NCBI GenBank assembly: GCA_015680685.1
Contig: MNCI01003573.1
Span: forward strand, 1,250,053 to 1,314,052
From: Gnetum montanum
Lineage: Eukaryota > Streptophyta > Gnetopsida > Gnetales > Gnetaceae
DNA length: 64,000 bases
Reading direction: 5' to 3'
The notes under the pieces are model-generated. The model was not told the origin of the DNA. It worked only from the letters and a program-made list of their open reading frames with translations, and ran no database searches. A program made the translations under genes and the position numbers. Numbering within the stretch: the stretch's first letter is position 1; each line of letters begins with the position of its first letter. Shown here in pieces: positions 12,480-24,408 of the stretch.

Positions 12480-13040
12480 TGGAGGCTATGCTCTGGGACT
12501 ATGCTATCCCCTCTTTTGAGTGGGATCGAGCATAGGTACAATCTTGGAACATAGGGATGTGCAAAAGAAATGCAAATTACTAATTTTTCTTGCCAAAGGA
12601 GTGTTGAGGCTAAGACAGAGGTCAATGCTAAGCTCTGGAAACTTTTGGAGGCTATCTTTCATTGCTATGCTAGCTACACTCTAGAGTGTAACCTAATAGT
12701 TAGGCAAAGTCTACAAAAATTGAAGTCCAGTGCTAACACTAACACTTAGAAAAAAATTGGCAAAACTTGCAATCTTTATTTAGGCTACGCTCGCTACACT
12801 CTAGAGCATAGTGGGAGGGGTATCTTTAGGAGTTATAAAATCTGCTCTACAATGCTGAGCTAGCTTGATATCTTTTGACTTGATGCTTAGGAAAAACTAG
12901 CCACTAAAATGCATGCTACGCTAGCTACACTCTGGAGCATAGCAAGGAGAATGATAGTGTAGCACAACACTTAGAAAATTTTTTGCAACTTTGGTTATGT
13001 GCTACATGCTACTTTGACTACACTCTAGAGTGTAGTCCTA
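12480..13040. repeat. U3 palindrome repeats of the element A LTR
   Basis: GGCTATGCT / GCTACACTCTAGAG units recur at about 12,486, 12,670, 12,782, 12,920 and 13,010. The copy at 13,016-13,037 is a perfect 22-bp palindrome centred on TCTAGA. Others are slightly degraded (TCTGGAGCATAG). Unit spacing is irregular, about 100-130 bp. Confidence 0.7.
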
Positions 13041-13143
13041 GCAGTGGAAGCATGGGCTAAAAACTTACAAAAAATTTTCCTTGTGTTGATTCTTAGACAA
13101 ATTTTCTGTTGGGGCACTATTGCTCGAATTTAGTGGTGTTTCA

Positions 13144-14180
13144 AATCAATTGGGGGGCAAGAAAATGTTGCCCTTCATATCATGTCATTGTAGTTGTTCA
13201 TCCTAATATAGGATGAAGGTGAAGTTTGGTACATACCCATCTTGATGAGTATATACCACTTTGCACTCCTATGGGATCGACAATTTGACATCTTCACATC
13301 TGTGGAAAGAAGACATTTTGCAAAATGAACAAAATTATTAGTATGCTTAGTAGTTTATATACCTTTGAGAGTGATGTTGAACTTGTGTTCATCCAATGAT
13401 ATAAATAATATTCACTAATCCTAGATAATGCATGTTTCAATAAATAAAGTCCCTCACAATGGTACCAATGATGAGTGATGAGGTATCCTTATACCCAACC
13501 ATATGAATCACAAGCATTCATGCATGATCCAGTCAAATTATGTGGTCTTTGTAGTTTCTGGTACACTAGTATTCTAGAGAGTGAATCTTTATCTTAACAT
13601 CAATCCCTAATTACATTAGTAACATACAATGGTATAGTTGAGTGTAATTGAGGCATCTGATTTTTATCATTTTATATTTTATGGTTTGGTGTTCAAAGGG
13701 AGATAAAAGTAATTAGATTAACTAATTTAAATTAACTAATTAACTAGTATCTAACTAGTCCTAACATAAGCATCTAGTCCCACTTTTNAGATCATTAAAA
13801 ATGTTAATAAATAATTGAAACATTAAATGCATATATGAAATATTTAATCTATCCAAAGTGCTAAAAGTGTTATTAGAAAGCTCATCTTTATTGCTACACA
13901 CACTATTATGCTCAGGTACAACAATGCTCAAATAAAGATCCATACACTTAATGACTCTTGTTGTAGGCACTTGAGAAAAAAATTATAACTCTCAAATGAA
14001 TAAACTATAAGAGCTTTGCTACTACTAAAATCTCAATTACCATAAATGTAGCTGGTGGATGTGTATTTATAGTCAAATACAGACATTGCATCGATGGGGC
14101 TTTGTTGACGCATGACCCAGTGCATCAACAAGGCCTAGTCAATGAGGCCTCATCGATGCAATTGATAAAACTATGACTCA
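13144..14180 (-). mobile_element. B-family (Athila-like) element fragment: 5' LTR, PBS and gag start
   Basis: The LTR is 13,469-14,180 (minus), ending ..CACTCATCA, the same end as the LTRs at 34,974 and 62,979. TATA (TATAAATA) is at 14,064-14,071. PBS-like TGGTACCATTGTGAGGGAC lies just inside. A gag start ATG at 13,316 reads MSSFHRCEDV, a stop, then VVYTHQDGYVPNFTFILY, matching the gag starts at 32,521 and 63,125. It breaks at 13,143, where element A is inserted. Confidence 0.75.
13469..14180 (-). repeat. B-family LTR, copy 1
   Basis: Shares with the LTRs at 24.4, 35.0 and 62.2 kb the block CACACACTATTATGCTCAGG, then AATAAAGAT and a TAATGACTC segment (13,890-13,965). It differs strongly upstream of the TATA box. 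Start TGAGTCATAG is at 14,180; its other copy is not in the window. Confidence 0.75.
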
Positions 14181-16472
14181 TTAGCGATTTTCCAATTTTA
14201 GGCCTTAGATAGCCATGTTTTATGGTTCTAGTGTTATTAGATAAGTTTGAGCATCAATCAAGACTATTTCTAAGCTCTTTGAACCTAAAAATCAAGGGTT
14301 TTAAGGCTTTCACACTAGACCTCCATTGTTTTCATGTTGGCTAGCATGGAAGGGTTGACTCCCAACATGGAAGAAACATACAGAAAATTTCTCAAGCTTG
14401 TTTGGATTGTTTTTTGACTCTTGATATCTTGCATGTACATGTAGTTGACCAAGGAAGGGAATGGACTATTTTTGACATTAGTTTTAATCCTTGGAACTTC
14501 TTTTTGGAGCTTGAAAACATCAACATTGGACCCATACCGGGCAGGGTGGTACTAACATGGAAACCAAGGAAAATGAATTTTAGGACATCCAAAGGATTCA
14601 AAATAGGGTTTTAGGGCCTTCCCAAGGTAGCATACAGCTAGATCTATCAAAATTAAGCACTTTAGAGGTTGATAAAGCCTAAAAAGCAGAGTTTGGAGCT
14701 TAACCACCCTATTTGCATGTTGGATAGCATTGATGAGAGGAGGCTTAGCATGGAGGATTAAAATCCAACACAAAAGAAAGGCAAACAAGGTCAAATTGAT
14801 ATCTTGAACCTAGATTTGGAAGGTATGCATCCCCTAGCTTCATTTTGAGGTTGTTTGAGTTAGTTTTAAGTGCCAAAACAAGTTGAAATTACTTTTCCCT
14901 TTTTTCCAAATTTAGCATGGTGGTCCCAACATGGAAGAATGGGGGTGAACATTTTCTATCATTTTTAGATGATTTGGGAGCACATCAATTATATTTTTAG
15001 GCTTGTAGGGCTATAGATCATGATTTTTCAAGTTTCTAGCTGGAGGCTGTATGAGGCATATAAGGTTTCATCCCTTATTTCCACACTAGGGAAGTTGTTC
15101 CAACTTGGATGATAGGGATGGATTAGCTTTTGAAGGCTAGAACAAGGTCAAACAAGTGCACACTTTAGGCTATGAGGTCATAGGATTCTTTGGTGTAGAG
15201 TTTTAGCCTATAGGATTATTATCTTGCCATCAAGACTAGAAGGGTAGCTTCACCCCCTTATTTCCATGTTCCCTAGCATGGATGAAACTAGAATCCTAGA
15301 TCTAGGCCTATTTGGATCATAATCAACTATGCATGTTAGCTCCCAGAGTTGCCAGGGTCAAGGGCTAAGTTTAAGGTCAAAATTTTGTAGTTTTGGATGT
15401 TCCTAAGTGGTTTTTGGAATTTTCCCTTTTTTTCCATGCTAGGGGTGGGGGTGCCTACCCTAGATCTAGCTAAGAAGATTAATGGGAATAAGCTTTTGTA
15501 TATTTGGAATTAGTTTTGTAGGGTTTCATCGCTCTCAAAGGTGAAAACATGGTCCTATGGTGTACACAAGGTTTTCTAGTGTCTATTTGAATTCTCTAAG
15601 AATTATTTTAAAGTCATCCTCAAGTCACCCCCATATTTCCATGTTGGCTAGCATGAAAGAGATGGCTCCCAATGTGGAAGAACTAATGGACTTTAATTTT
15701 TTACTATTTTTTATCACTTTTGGCCATACATGTGGGTCTCCAAGGTTGCTAGTGTTGATTGTTGATGCCCAAGGTAAACATTTGGCCATTTCAAGGGTTC
15801 TTATATGGTTTTTGGACTTTACCACCCTTAATTTACATTGGGGCTAGGATACTCAACATGGATGGAGTCCTCCTCAATGTGGGAAATCCAAAGGAGGGAA
15901 GTTTAGGCTAATTTAGTTAACTTCTAGAAGTTTGGTGGCATTTGGAGTGGTTAGGATACTTTTGGAAGTTAGTTTCTATGCAAACTTCAATAGTTTTGGC
16001 TTCATCCCCTTTGATCTAGGCTAAGGTTGGAATGCTTAGCATGGATGAGGTTCTCCCCAGTGTGAAAGTTCCTTAGGAGGTTGATTTTTGGCATTCTGGT
16101 GACTTTTGGAAGGGCTATTAAGGTTCTGGTATAAGTATAAGGCAATTTGACATTGTTTTCATGCATCTAGGATTTTTCACTAAGCTTCCTAGCCACATCC
16201 ATATTAGGAAGCATGGAAGAGATCTTCCCTAGTGTGATGAATTAAGAATACTAGATTTGGACTAGTTTGATAGCCAACTAATGATGCATGTTAGCCTCCG
16301 GGGTTGCCGATGTCAACGATCAATACTTGGTATCAAGATTCATAAGTTTGGAAGCTCCTAGATGCCTCATGCAATCAAACCCCCTTCTTCCATGCCAGGA
16401 ATTGTGGCCCCTACATGTATGAGAGGGAAATATCATATCTAGTCTCTTTTGACAATAAATCAACCATGCATG
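14181..16472. repeat. Degenerate ~185-bp tandem array, left part
   Basis: Landmarks of the form TTCCATG(C/T)T..GGCTAGCATGGA recur at about 14,330, 14,712, 14,910, 15,085, 15,262, 15,432, 15,632, 15,832, 16,020, 16,195 and 16,385, mostly 170-200 bp apart. Units also share CATGCATGTTAGCCT, GGGGTTGCC and GGAGGCTCCTAG. Short ORFs here (e.g. 15,557-15,847) are by-products of the repeat. The edge near 14,190-14,215 has AGGCCTTAGATAGCCATG, like the minisatellite at 24.2 kb. The array is probably an internal spacer of element H. Confidence 0.7.
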
Positions 16473-17595
16473 TGTTGAGGACAACCTCACCCATGCTAGT
16501 CATAGGGCCTTGTTTGAACAAGTTTAATATCACAAAAAAATAAAAAAAATAAATAAAAATAAAAATAAAAATAAAATCTCGACATAAACCATAAAACTTA
16601 AGGCTTATTTTTTTTAGCTCATTTTCTTATTTCAGTTTTCCCACGTTGCGGTTGACATGGCAAAGCCAGTTGGCGGTTTAGGGTTAGGGTTTCTCCTGCA
16701 AGCTGCTATTTACAATGAAGGCAGCCAAAGCCAAAAGGGAGAGGAGCCAGAGTTTGCAAAAACCTTTTTTAGTTCTGTAGCTAGCAGGGTGGGGCACTGA
16801 TTAGGGCCTTCACTCACTCTAGTAGTGCCTTCTGGCAGCCTTTCTCTGCACCATGTACTCCAACAATTGGCACTAGAGATACTGACAGTGGAGGCATTTT
16901 CAGCAATCTTCTCTTATCTGCTGGTAGGTGGAAGAACACAGTAGGAGTGTGAAACATGTGATGAACATCAATAGTAGTTGTAGGCAGATTGCAGATGACA
17001 GTGTGCTTGCCCTGCAGTAGCAATTTCTAAACAACATTTTTTCTATTTTCTCAGACAGAAACAGACACGTTCTCTTTTCTTTTTTTTCTTTTCTACCCAC
17101 GTGGTAGAGACCAACGCCCAATAGTAGCGGTGCCAACACGAACACCCTCAAGTCTTTCTTTCTACCTATAAACAGAAACCTAGTAGAGACAGTTTGTATG
17201 CACAGGTAACACAAATAGCATTAACATCGTTTTGGTCTTTATTTATTTGCTTTCAAACAACATGACATATTTTTCTCTCTGCCATCTTTAAGCACAGAAG
17301 TAGCTGTGGTGGCAAATAACTTTTACAGTTTTCAATATTATTATTTGCATTTTATTTTGAATTATTTATTGTACTCTTTTAAATTGCACGAATTATTGAA
17401 CTTTTCAATATTCTTATTAAAATTTAAAGCTTTTAATATTTTGTTTAAAATATTGTTATTAGTGTTTTGTCACAAAGCCCTTTCCAGCTGAGACTATTCC
17501 TGGGTTTCCGTACCCATACGGGAGGCACCCTAGGCGATAGTCTCCTAAAACAAGTTTTCACAAGTGTTCGCGTGTCCAAAATTTACGCATCAACA
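16473..17595 (+). repeat. 5' LTR of element F
   Basis: 1,123 bp, TG...CA ended. A simple A/AAT-rich tract lies at 16,535-16,578. A TATA-like TATAAAC at 17,167-17,173 suggests transcription starts near 17,195. It aligns over its full length with 22,030-23,139; visible differences are mostly C/T and G/A transitions. Small ORFs inside both LTRs (such as 16,814-17,214 on the minus strand) have no recognisable product. Confidence 0.9.
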
Positions 17596-17601
17596 CCCTT
17601 T

Positions 17602-17618
17602 TTGGTGCTAGAAGGAGG
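17602..17618 (+). other. Primer-binding site of element F
   Basis: TGGTGCTAGAAGGAGGG lies six bases inside the 5' LTR. It is nearly identical to the PBS of the Tat elements A, D and H, so all may use the same tRNA; I cannot name it. Confidence 0.75.
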
Positions 17619-17978
17619 GTAGTTTCTCAACCTTTTCTTTATTTTCCTTTTATGTTTCTTTTTTAAAAAAAAAAATTATCATTTTTTACTATCTATTTTT
17701 GTTTTTGCCTCCCTATTTTCAGTTTTATTGCTCTATTTTAGTTTCACTTTCAAATCTCCAAATTTATATTCTAGCAATCCTTTTGTTAATTTATTTTTCT
17801 GAAATTTAATAGAGGTGATTTAAATCATTTTCCTTTTAATTTACTTTTTTGAAATTTTGTAATTTCAATTTTACTTTTAAAAAAATAAAAATAAAAATAT
17901 AGCATTCAAATGTTTTTTTCATTTTCTTTAATTTTCATAGTTTATTAGCATTTTACATTTCCAATTATTTTTCATTTT

Positions 17979-19170
17979 GTGAGTGACTTTTCTTACAGAA
18001 TATCTCAACAAAGAACTCATACTCCTACCCCTAGTCAACCAGTTACTTGTCAATCTACTTTGCAAAAACAACGAGCTTCACTTTTTCCAAGTTCAATTCC
18101 TAAAAAACCTTGGACTAAGATGGTAGCCCATCAACCCTCGGCTCCTTTAGTAAGAAACCCTTTTAACTTTCATAATCACCATGACATACCAAAATCCCTT
18201 CAAAACATAAACTTGTTCTTCAATCCTACAACCCCTACGAATGATGCCCGCCAACACATACAATGTTTTGAAACCTTATTAGGGATCCACAACATTGTAC
18301 ATAATGATGTAGCATGTAGAATGTTTGTAACAACATTTAGGACCAAATCAACCCAATGGTTCTTAATGCTTCTTGATGCCTCTATTAACACTGGAAAGAA
18401 TTTAGAAACAAGTTTTTGAATCAATTTGACAAATTTACAAGCCCTGCTATTGTATCAAGAAACTTTACTAACCTAAGAAAGCTACATGGGAAAAATGTTA
18501 GGGATTATAACCTTAGATTCCTTCATCAACTTGCCTATGTGCCAAATGAGATGTGACCACAACCAGATGGTATCCTCAACTTCTATCTCTCTACCATTGA
18601 TCCATTCTTCACTTATGCTATCAAATCTGATTCCAACATAATGGAAATACAAGGTGCAATGTCAAAAGCTGTGGAATTAGAGCAAATAACCCTTATGAAC
18701 AACATCCAAACCCAATTTGGGATGATGAGTGTTAGTAACCCTATGCAATCAAACCCACTCCTACCAACTTTGAAATGTCTAATGTTATGCCTCAGGCTAT
18801 TTCTCCCTTTCAATCAACTCAACCTTTAAGTAATTACTTGCAAGGCCCCATGTCCTCTTCATTCTTACCATTCAACACTGGTTTGAATGATGACCAATCA
18901 AAAGCCTTGATTCAATCCATTATAAACCCAAATGGGACATCAAATTTTGTTGAATCACCAACCCAAACCCAAGATCAGATGACCCAAATACTCACTTCTC
19001 TACAAAAGCTATCCAATGAAGTGGTCAAGCTAAAGAGAAACAATAACAAAGGCCCTATACAACCAGAAAAACCAAGTGTATCAATCAATGATGATTATTG
19101 TCATCTTCATAATACAAGGAAACATTCCAAAAAAAAATTGTCCTCAATTCATGGCATTGTATGGTAATAA
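17979..19170 (+). pseudogene. Element F gag, frameshifted
   Basis: The first frame (17,979-18,419) opens with GTG where ATG is expected, so the start codon may be eroded. It contains the gag matrix/capsid-like part: NPTTPTNDARQHIQCFE, ACRMFVTTFRTKSTQWFL. A frameshift near 18,413 moves to a frame reading NQFDKFTSPAIVSRNFTNL and KLHGKNVRDYNLRFLHQL. A third frame (18,775-19,167) ends with a zinc knuckle-like CHLHNTRKHSKK, with its final Cys in the next frame. Gag would build the particle that packages element RNA. The protein is broken, but its domains are in the usual order. Confidence 0.8.
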
Positions 19171-19559
19171 TACCCAAGGAAAACAAAATGGGAAAACCCC
19201 TATCATGGTCCTTAATGTACCTCATGAAACAAAAAATGAAGAGGTTTCCTCATTAGAACAAGTTATGGTAGGCGACCCTAACCCACACAACACTCGCTAC
19301 TGCAAAATTAGTTATGAATGCTACACAACAAAAAACTAGGAACAATTTCTATACACCTCCAAACAGAAGAGTTCCTAGTTAAAATAATGCAAACAACCAA
19401 TCTGGGTCATCCCAAGTAATTTCCCCACAATGACCAAACCCCCCTTCTATACTTAGAAGAGTTCCATCTCAACAAGAAGCCAAAGATGAACATAAGAATT
19501 ATGATTTGGTTGAGGACTTAAAAAAGAATTAAAGGCAACATTTCAATGTATGACCTCCT

Positions 19560-20119
19560 ACACTTTAACGAAATGAAAGAAGTGATTCGGGATATGGTTC
19601 ATATACCCATAGCCCAAAGAGAAAAATCCCCAATTCCCGAAGGCAAGTTCACTTTGCAGAAAGTCCTAACACATTATCAGTACAAAACGTGAATAATTTC
19701 ATGTCTAGCAAAAAGGACCATCCCCCTTTCCTAACCACTTTGATTATTTTAGGAAAGAATGTCCATAACTATTTAATGGATTCGAGTGCAACTATAGTGT
19801 TATGCCTCTTGACATTTGTAACGCTTTAGGAGCACAAATGATATCACAAACTAGAAGTGTGATTCAACTCAATGGATCTAACGTACCTGTGGTAGGGTTA
19901 TTAAAAGGAGCAAAGGTACAACTTAAGCAATACCCTACATTTACATGTTATATGGATATCCTAGTAGTTGACATGAAACCCACATATGGTGTGCTCTTAT
20001 CTAGGACTTTTGGAGCTAAGTTTAGGGGCTTCTTTAGGTCAGATTTCTTAGAATTATTGATCCCTATTAAAGAAAAATATGAATACATAACTATATCCCA
20101 AGAACCCTTCTACAAATAA
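19560..20119 (+). pseudogene. Element F aspartic protease, frameshifted
   Basis: The active-site region near 19,770 reads NYLMDSSATIV (D-S-S-A instead of D-S-G-A). One base later the frame shifts into the open stretch 19,802-20,119, MPLDICNALGAQMISQT and GVLLSRTFGAKFRG, the body of a retropepsin. It follows gag as in all Ty3/gypsy elements. The stop at 20,119 and the shift mean no intact protease is made. Confidence 0.75.
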
Positions 20120-20320
20120 GTAGTAACAACCTTGGATCAACAAAATCAATCTTTGGAAGATCGAAATGCTAATCTTTATGTTGGGGTTATTGAGGTTAAC
20201 TGTAGTGAACATGTGGAAAATGACTATGTGAGTGGAACTACAAAAAGTCCTATCTCTTATGTAGATCCCATCCAATCCTATTAAAGTTCTAGAGATGGTG
20301 AACAAAACTATGGAGACACC

Positions 20321-20866
20321 TTGCCTTATCAACAACACGATGGATTTTTCCTAAGTGATCCACCACCTTTAGGGGAAGAAAAAGATATAAATAAGACCTT
20401 ACCTCTTAAAACATTTGAAGTTGTGCTAAATTTTAACAACACATCCATGGAACATTGTCCTAGAAAATCTATATCCGATGACCCACCAAAACCTAGACCT
20501 ATCATTGAAACTTATATTAAAGAAAAACTTTATAGAAAACAATCAAGCAAGATAAGTGTAGGTCTTGATTTTCATAATCTTAAGCATCAAAAAATTGTCA
20601 AGAGATGGTTCAATAAAAAATATCCAACTAAAAATTTTCAAGTAGGTGATCTAGTCCTTAAGAGGGATAGAGCGTTTGGTCAAATTTGCCCTCAAACTAA
20701 GTTTTCACCTATGTGGTCAGGTCCATTCCAAATTGTAGACATCACTGCCCCAAATGTGTTTAAGATTGCTGATTTACAAGGATATAGGTTGAATAGGAAT
20801 TTTAATGCATTTCATTTTAAAAATTTCTACTCAAGTACCCCACATGGGCATCTGGTAGATTCTTAG
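20321..20866 (+). CDS. Element F fused ORF: post-protease leader joined to integrase C-terminal domain (181 aa)
   Basis: This is an uninterrupted 181-codon frame. Residues 1 to about 75 (DPPPLGEEKDINKTLPLK) look like the PR-RT linker. From about residue 90 it is the integrase C-terminal part: HQKIVKRWFNKKYPTKNF, QVGDLVLKRDRAFG, FSPMWSGPFQIVDI, ending HFKNFYSSTPHGH. RT, RNase H and the integrase DDE core are absent between the two, so an internal deletion created the junction. Staying open where gag and PR are broken may be chance or may reflect selection at the time of deletion. It could at most bind DNA/chromatin; no catalysis is possible. Confidence 0.7.
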   Translation: MPYQQHDGFFLSDPPPLGEEKDINKTLPLKTFEVVLNFNNTSMEHCPRKSISDDPPKPRPIIETYIKEKLYRKQSSKISVGLDFHNLKHQKIVKRWFNKKYPTKNFQVGDLVLKRDRAFGQICPQTKFSPMWSGPFQIVDITAPNVFKIADLQGYRLNRNFNAFHFKNFYSSTPHGHLVDS

Positions 20867-22029
20867 TTGCATGTTTTCTTCCCCTTTTTCTTTGCATTTC
20901 ATATGTATATTGTTGCGTTTTCATATTTTTCTTGAATTTTCATCATTTCTTTCTTAGCATATTATTTTGATTATTGTGTTCTTCATATGATTTTAATAAT
21001 CATTTATTATTTGAGTTACTAGATATTAGGTCATCTTAACACCATTGGAAAATAATGTAGGTATAATATAACTTAATATTACTATAATATAATGCTATAA
21101 AATCTATTTTATATTTTATAAATACCATAACTCTTTCCAATTGATTCCAAGGCTACAGTTTATTTGTTATGTTAGATTATGGAGCATTAGATTTATACAA
21201 ACTTATCATGTTATCATCATGATCATGTGAGTGTAGGATATGTGATGTTGGAGAGTGGTTAGTCATAATTACTAGGTGACCTTGAAAAATTCTATCCTTT
21301 CCTCTCATAAGCCCAAGCCCTAAGGTATGATGATCCATGGCTATCCTATGAGCAACGGGGTAAAGTGTGTTCATTTCTACTTGAGAATCCTTAGCCACCG
21401 AGGAGACCTACTATGATGCCACCAATCAAAGGCACATACACGAGGGTTGAACTACACCATGAGCAAAGTTTCCAAAAGGACCGTGCTCTTTGCTAGTGTA
21501 GCTAATCGGCCAGACTCATGTTGGAATTCCTACCTCAAGAATGAAGTACACCATGAGCAAAGTTTCCTTTAAAAAATAAACAAAACAAAAAATGAGGACC
21601 ATGTTCATTGGCAGTGTAATAAGTTCTTGAGTGTGATGGGGTTCGGCAACAATCTTCACCCTAACCTCCATTTTCCCTTTTAAATTTAAGTTTCCAAAAA
21701 GACAAAAAAAAACCAAGGAAAAATCTGAAAGTTCTAGCTTACTATGATCTAACATGAGTTTTAGCTCATCATCCTCATTAATTTTTGTATAAGTCACTTG
21801 CTCAAAATAGTCTGCATAATTTTACTGTTACCTTGTGAGAATATTGAGAATGAGAGCTTAAGCATATATCTACATATATATATANTTTTGATAATGTTTA
21901 AAACATTATAGTTCACTTTCAAGTTTGCATTTCTTGTTTCATATTGTTTTTGTTTCCCCATCTGTTGCATTTTCATTCAAAATTTTATGGTCCTTGCACT
22001 TGCATGCAATCTGTAGTTTGAGGGCTAAG
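20867..22029 (+). other. 3' untranslated region of element F
   Basis: No coding similarity. A direct repeat, ACACCATGAGCAAAGTTTCC, occurs at about 21,452 and 21,550. The stretch before the 3' LTR (GTTTGAGGGCTAAG) is the likely polypurine tract. One N occurs at 21,885. Confidence 0.55.
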
Positions 22030-23139
22030 TGTTGAGGCCAACCTCACCCATGCTAGGCATAGGGCCTTGTTTGAACAAGTTTAATATCACAAAAAAATAA
22101 AAAAATAATAAAAAAAATAAAATATCAACATAAACCATAAAAATTAAGGCTTATTTTTTTAGCTCATTTTCTTATTTCAGTTTTCCCGCATTACGGTTGA
22201 CATGGCAAAGGCAGTTGGCAGTTTAGGGTTAGGGTTTCTCCCGCAGGCTGCTATTTACACGAAGGTAGCCAAAGCCAAAAGGCGGCAGAGCGAGAGTTTG
22301 CAACGACCATTTTTTATTTTGTAGCCAACAGGGTGGGGCACCGATCAGGGCCTTCACTCGCTCTAGTAGTGCCTTCCGGTAGCCTTTCTCTACACCACGT
22401 ACTCCAACAATCGACACTAGAGATACCGACAGTGGAGGCGTTTTCGGCAGTCTTCTCTCATCTACCGATAGGCGGCAGAACAAGGCAGGAGCATGAAATG
22501 CATGATGAACATCAATAGCAATTGTAGGTAGATTGCATATGACAGTGTGCTTGCCTTGCAGTAGCAATTGCTGAACAATGGTTTTTCTGTTTTCTCAGAA
22601 AGAAACAGATATGTTCTCTTTTCTTTTTTTTCTTTTCTACCCATGTGGCAGAGACCAACGCCCAATAGCGACAGTGCCAACACAAACACTCTCAAGTCTT
22701 TCTTTCTGCCTATAAACAAAAACTTGGTAGAGATAGGTTGTATGCACAGGCAATACAAATAGCATTAACATCGTTTTGTTCTTTATTTATCTTCTTTCAA
22801 ACAACATGACAAATTTTTCTCTCTGTCATCTCCTAGCACAGAAGTTGCCGCGGTGGTAGATAACTTTTACAGTTTTCAATATTATTATTTGCATTTTATT
22901 TTGAATTATTTATTGTACTCTCTTAAATTGCATGAATTATTTAACTTTTTAATATTCTTATTAAAATTTAAAGATTTTAATATTTTGTTTAAAATATTGT
23001 TATTATTGTTTTGTCACATAGCCCTTTCCAGCTGAGACTATTCCTGGGTTTCCATACCCATACAGGAGGCACCCTAAGTGATAGTCTCCTAAAATGAGTT
23101 TTCACAGGTGTTCGCGTGTCGAAAATTTATGCATCAACA
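22030..23139 (+). repeat. 3' LTR of element F
   Basis: 1,110 bp, same ends as the 5' copy. The A/AAT-rich tract near 22,090-22,132 is shorter than in the 5' LTR, which explains most of the length difference. It is followed directly by the GCATG duplication. Confidence 0.9.
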
Positions 23140-24408
23140 GCATGTTAGCCTTTGGGGTTACCAGTGTCGATGGTCAAGATATGACATCAAAATCCACCAG
23201 TTTGGAGGCTCCTAGGCACCTCATGGAATCAATCCCATTTCTTCCACATTGGTCATGGAGGCCCTAGCATGTAAATGTTAGATTTAGGTTCTTTTAATAG
23301 AAAATCGATCATGCATGTTAGCATTTGGGGTTGCTAGTCTTGATGGTCAAGATTTGGTGTCAAAATCCACTAGTTTGAAGGCTCCTAGGTGCCTCATCCA
23401 ACCAAACCCCATTCTTCCATGCTAGGCATGGTGGACCTAGTGTGGATGAGAGGGAAATGTAGGATCTAGGCTCTATTAGTCAATTTTGGAGAATTTGAAG
23501 TCTCTAGAAGGTTTTGATAATGTCTAGAGGTCACTAGGGTAGGCTATTAGGATATTTTTGGTCATAAAATAGGTTTTATTTCATATCCCCTAAGATTCTA
23601 CCCTAGCTCAATGTTAGGTAGCATCAAGGTAGGGTTCCCCACCATGGAGAAGGTTTGAAACAAGAATAAATAAATTATTTTTTGTCATTCTAGGCTTCCA
23701 GAAGCTTCCAACAGGTCTTAAAGTCTAAAAATGACAACTACATGGTTAAGTTTGGTAACTTATGATTTTCTCCCATCCATCCACTTTGGATCCATGTTGG
23801 ATAACATGGATTGACCTTCCCCTAGCATGGAATAACTAGATATAGAGGTTTTAAGCACTTCTAAGTAGGTTGGCCAAGGTTCTAGGGTTGCCAGGAATCA
23901 TTAGAGGGGTTTAGGGCTATGTGGCTCCACATTGAGGTTGAATTGAAGCTTAATGAGCATCAAAGGATAAGTATGGATGTTACCCCCATATTGCAATGTT
24001 GGATCCATAATGCATAGGGTTGCCACAACATGGATTCACCAAAGTGGCAAGTTCTACCAAGGTTTTATCCCCTGTTGGGGTCTAAGGTTCATGCAATATC
24101 AATGTCAACTACCAAGAATGGCAATGGAGGTAAAGTTCTATAGTCATGGTGGTGCTTGGAACCCATTTAAAGGCTTATTTAAATGTTTATTTTAGGCTTT
24201 GATGGGCTATGATGCTAGTTTAAGGCCTTGGCAGACCATGATATTTCCAATTTTAGGCCTTAGTAGGCCATAGTTTTACCAGTTCTAGGCCTTGATGGTC
24301 CATGTTATCACACCTACCTAGCAAGAATAGGCTCGTATTGAAAGGATGCATAAGGACAACATAAATCATGAAAAATGGTATACGTTTTCAAAAGTGAACA
24401 AGATTCTA
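23140..24408. repeat. Degenerate ~185-bp tandem array, right part, grading into a GGCCTTAAACT minisatellite
   Basis: It continues the array interrupted by F: CATGCATGTTAGCA, GGGGTTGCTAG and TTCTTCCATGCTAGGCATGG recur at about 23,245, 23,412, 23,612, 23,775 and 23,985. At 24,190-24,310 the minus strand reads short units such as AAGGCCTTAAACTAGCAT and AAGGCCTAAAATTGGAA, the motif also found beside the antisense cassette of element D. The right edge is the insertion point of element B. Confidence 0.65.

Larger units (their letters stand above)
1..13143 (-). mobile_element. Element A: decayed Tat-lineage Ty3/gypsy retrotransposon, 3' part outside the window
   Basis: Read on the minus strand, the order is 5' LTR (11,547-13,143), PBS, gag, protease, a 4-kb block carrying an antisense gene, RT, then the start of RNase H at the window edge. 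The integrase and 3' LTR would lie left of base 1. Its Gag, PR, RT and antisense gene all align with element D (38.1-54.5 kb), so the two belong to one family. A is much more decayed: it has few CpGs and frequent TAG/TGA/TAA codons in every frame. It is inserted in the gag start of a B-family element at 13,144. Lineage is inferred from D, whose archaeal-type RNase H marks the Tat clade. Confidence 0.85.
11547..13143 (-). repeat. 5' LTR of element A (about 1.6 kb)
   Basis: It starts on the minus strand with TGAAACACCACTAAATTC, matching the D LTR start TGAAACACCACAAAATTT, and ends ..GTCGTTATA just before the PBS. The solo LTR at 32,638-34,923 is the same family (ends ..GTCGCTACA). U3 holds palindromic repeats, and a TATA box sits at 12,266-12,273. 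The right-hand target-site duplication would be AATCA (13,144-13,148); its partner is outside the window. Confidence 0.8.
16473..23139 (+). mobile_element. Element F: LTR retrotransposon with internal pol deletion, inserted in the ~185-bp array
   Basis: LTRs are 16,473-17,595 and 22,030-23,139, both TGTTGAGG...CATCAACA. The 5-bp target duplication GCATG is perfect (16,468-16,472 and 23,140-23,144), and removing F restores the array unit CATGCATG/TTAGCC. Internal order is PBS, gag, protease, a fused ORF, 3' UTR. RT, RNase H and the catalytic core of integrase are missing, so F depended on another element for movement. It is about 6.7 kb long. Confidence 0.9.

Noticed and set aside
16814-17214. 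Pair of minus-strand ORFs in the F LTR, repeated at 22,229-22,758
   Set aside because: Present in both LTRs simply because the LTRs are copies; no domain, and lies over the TATA region.
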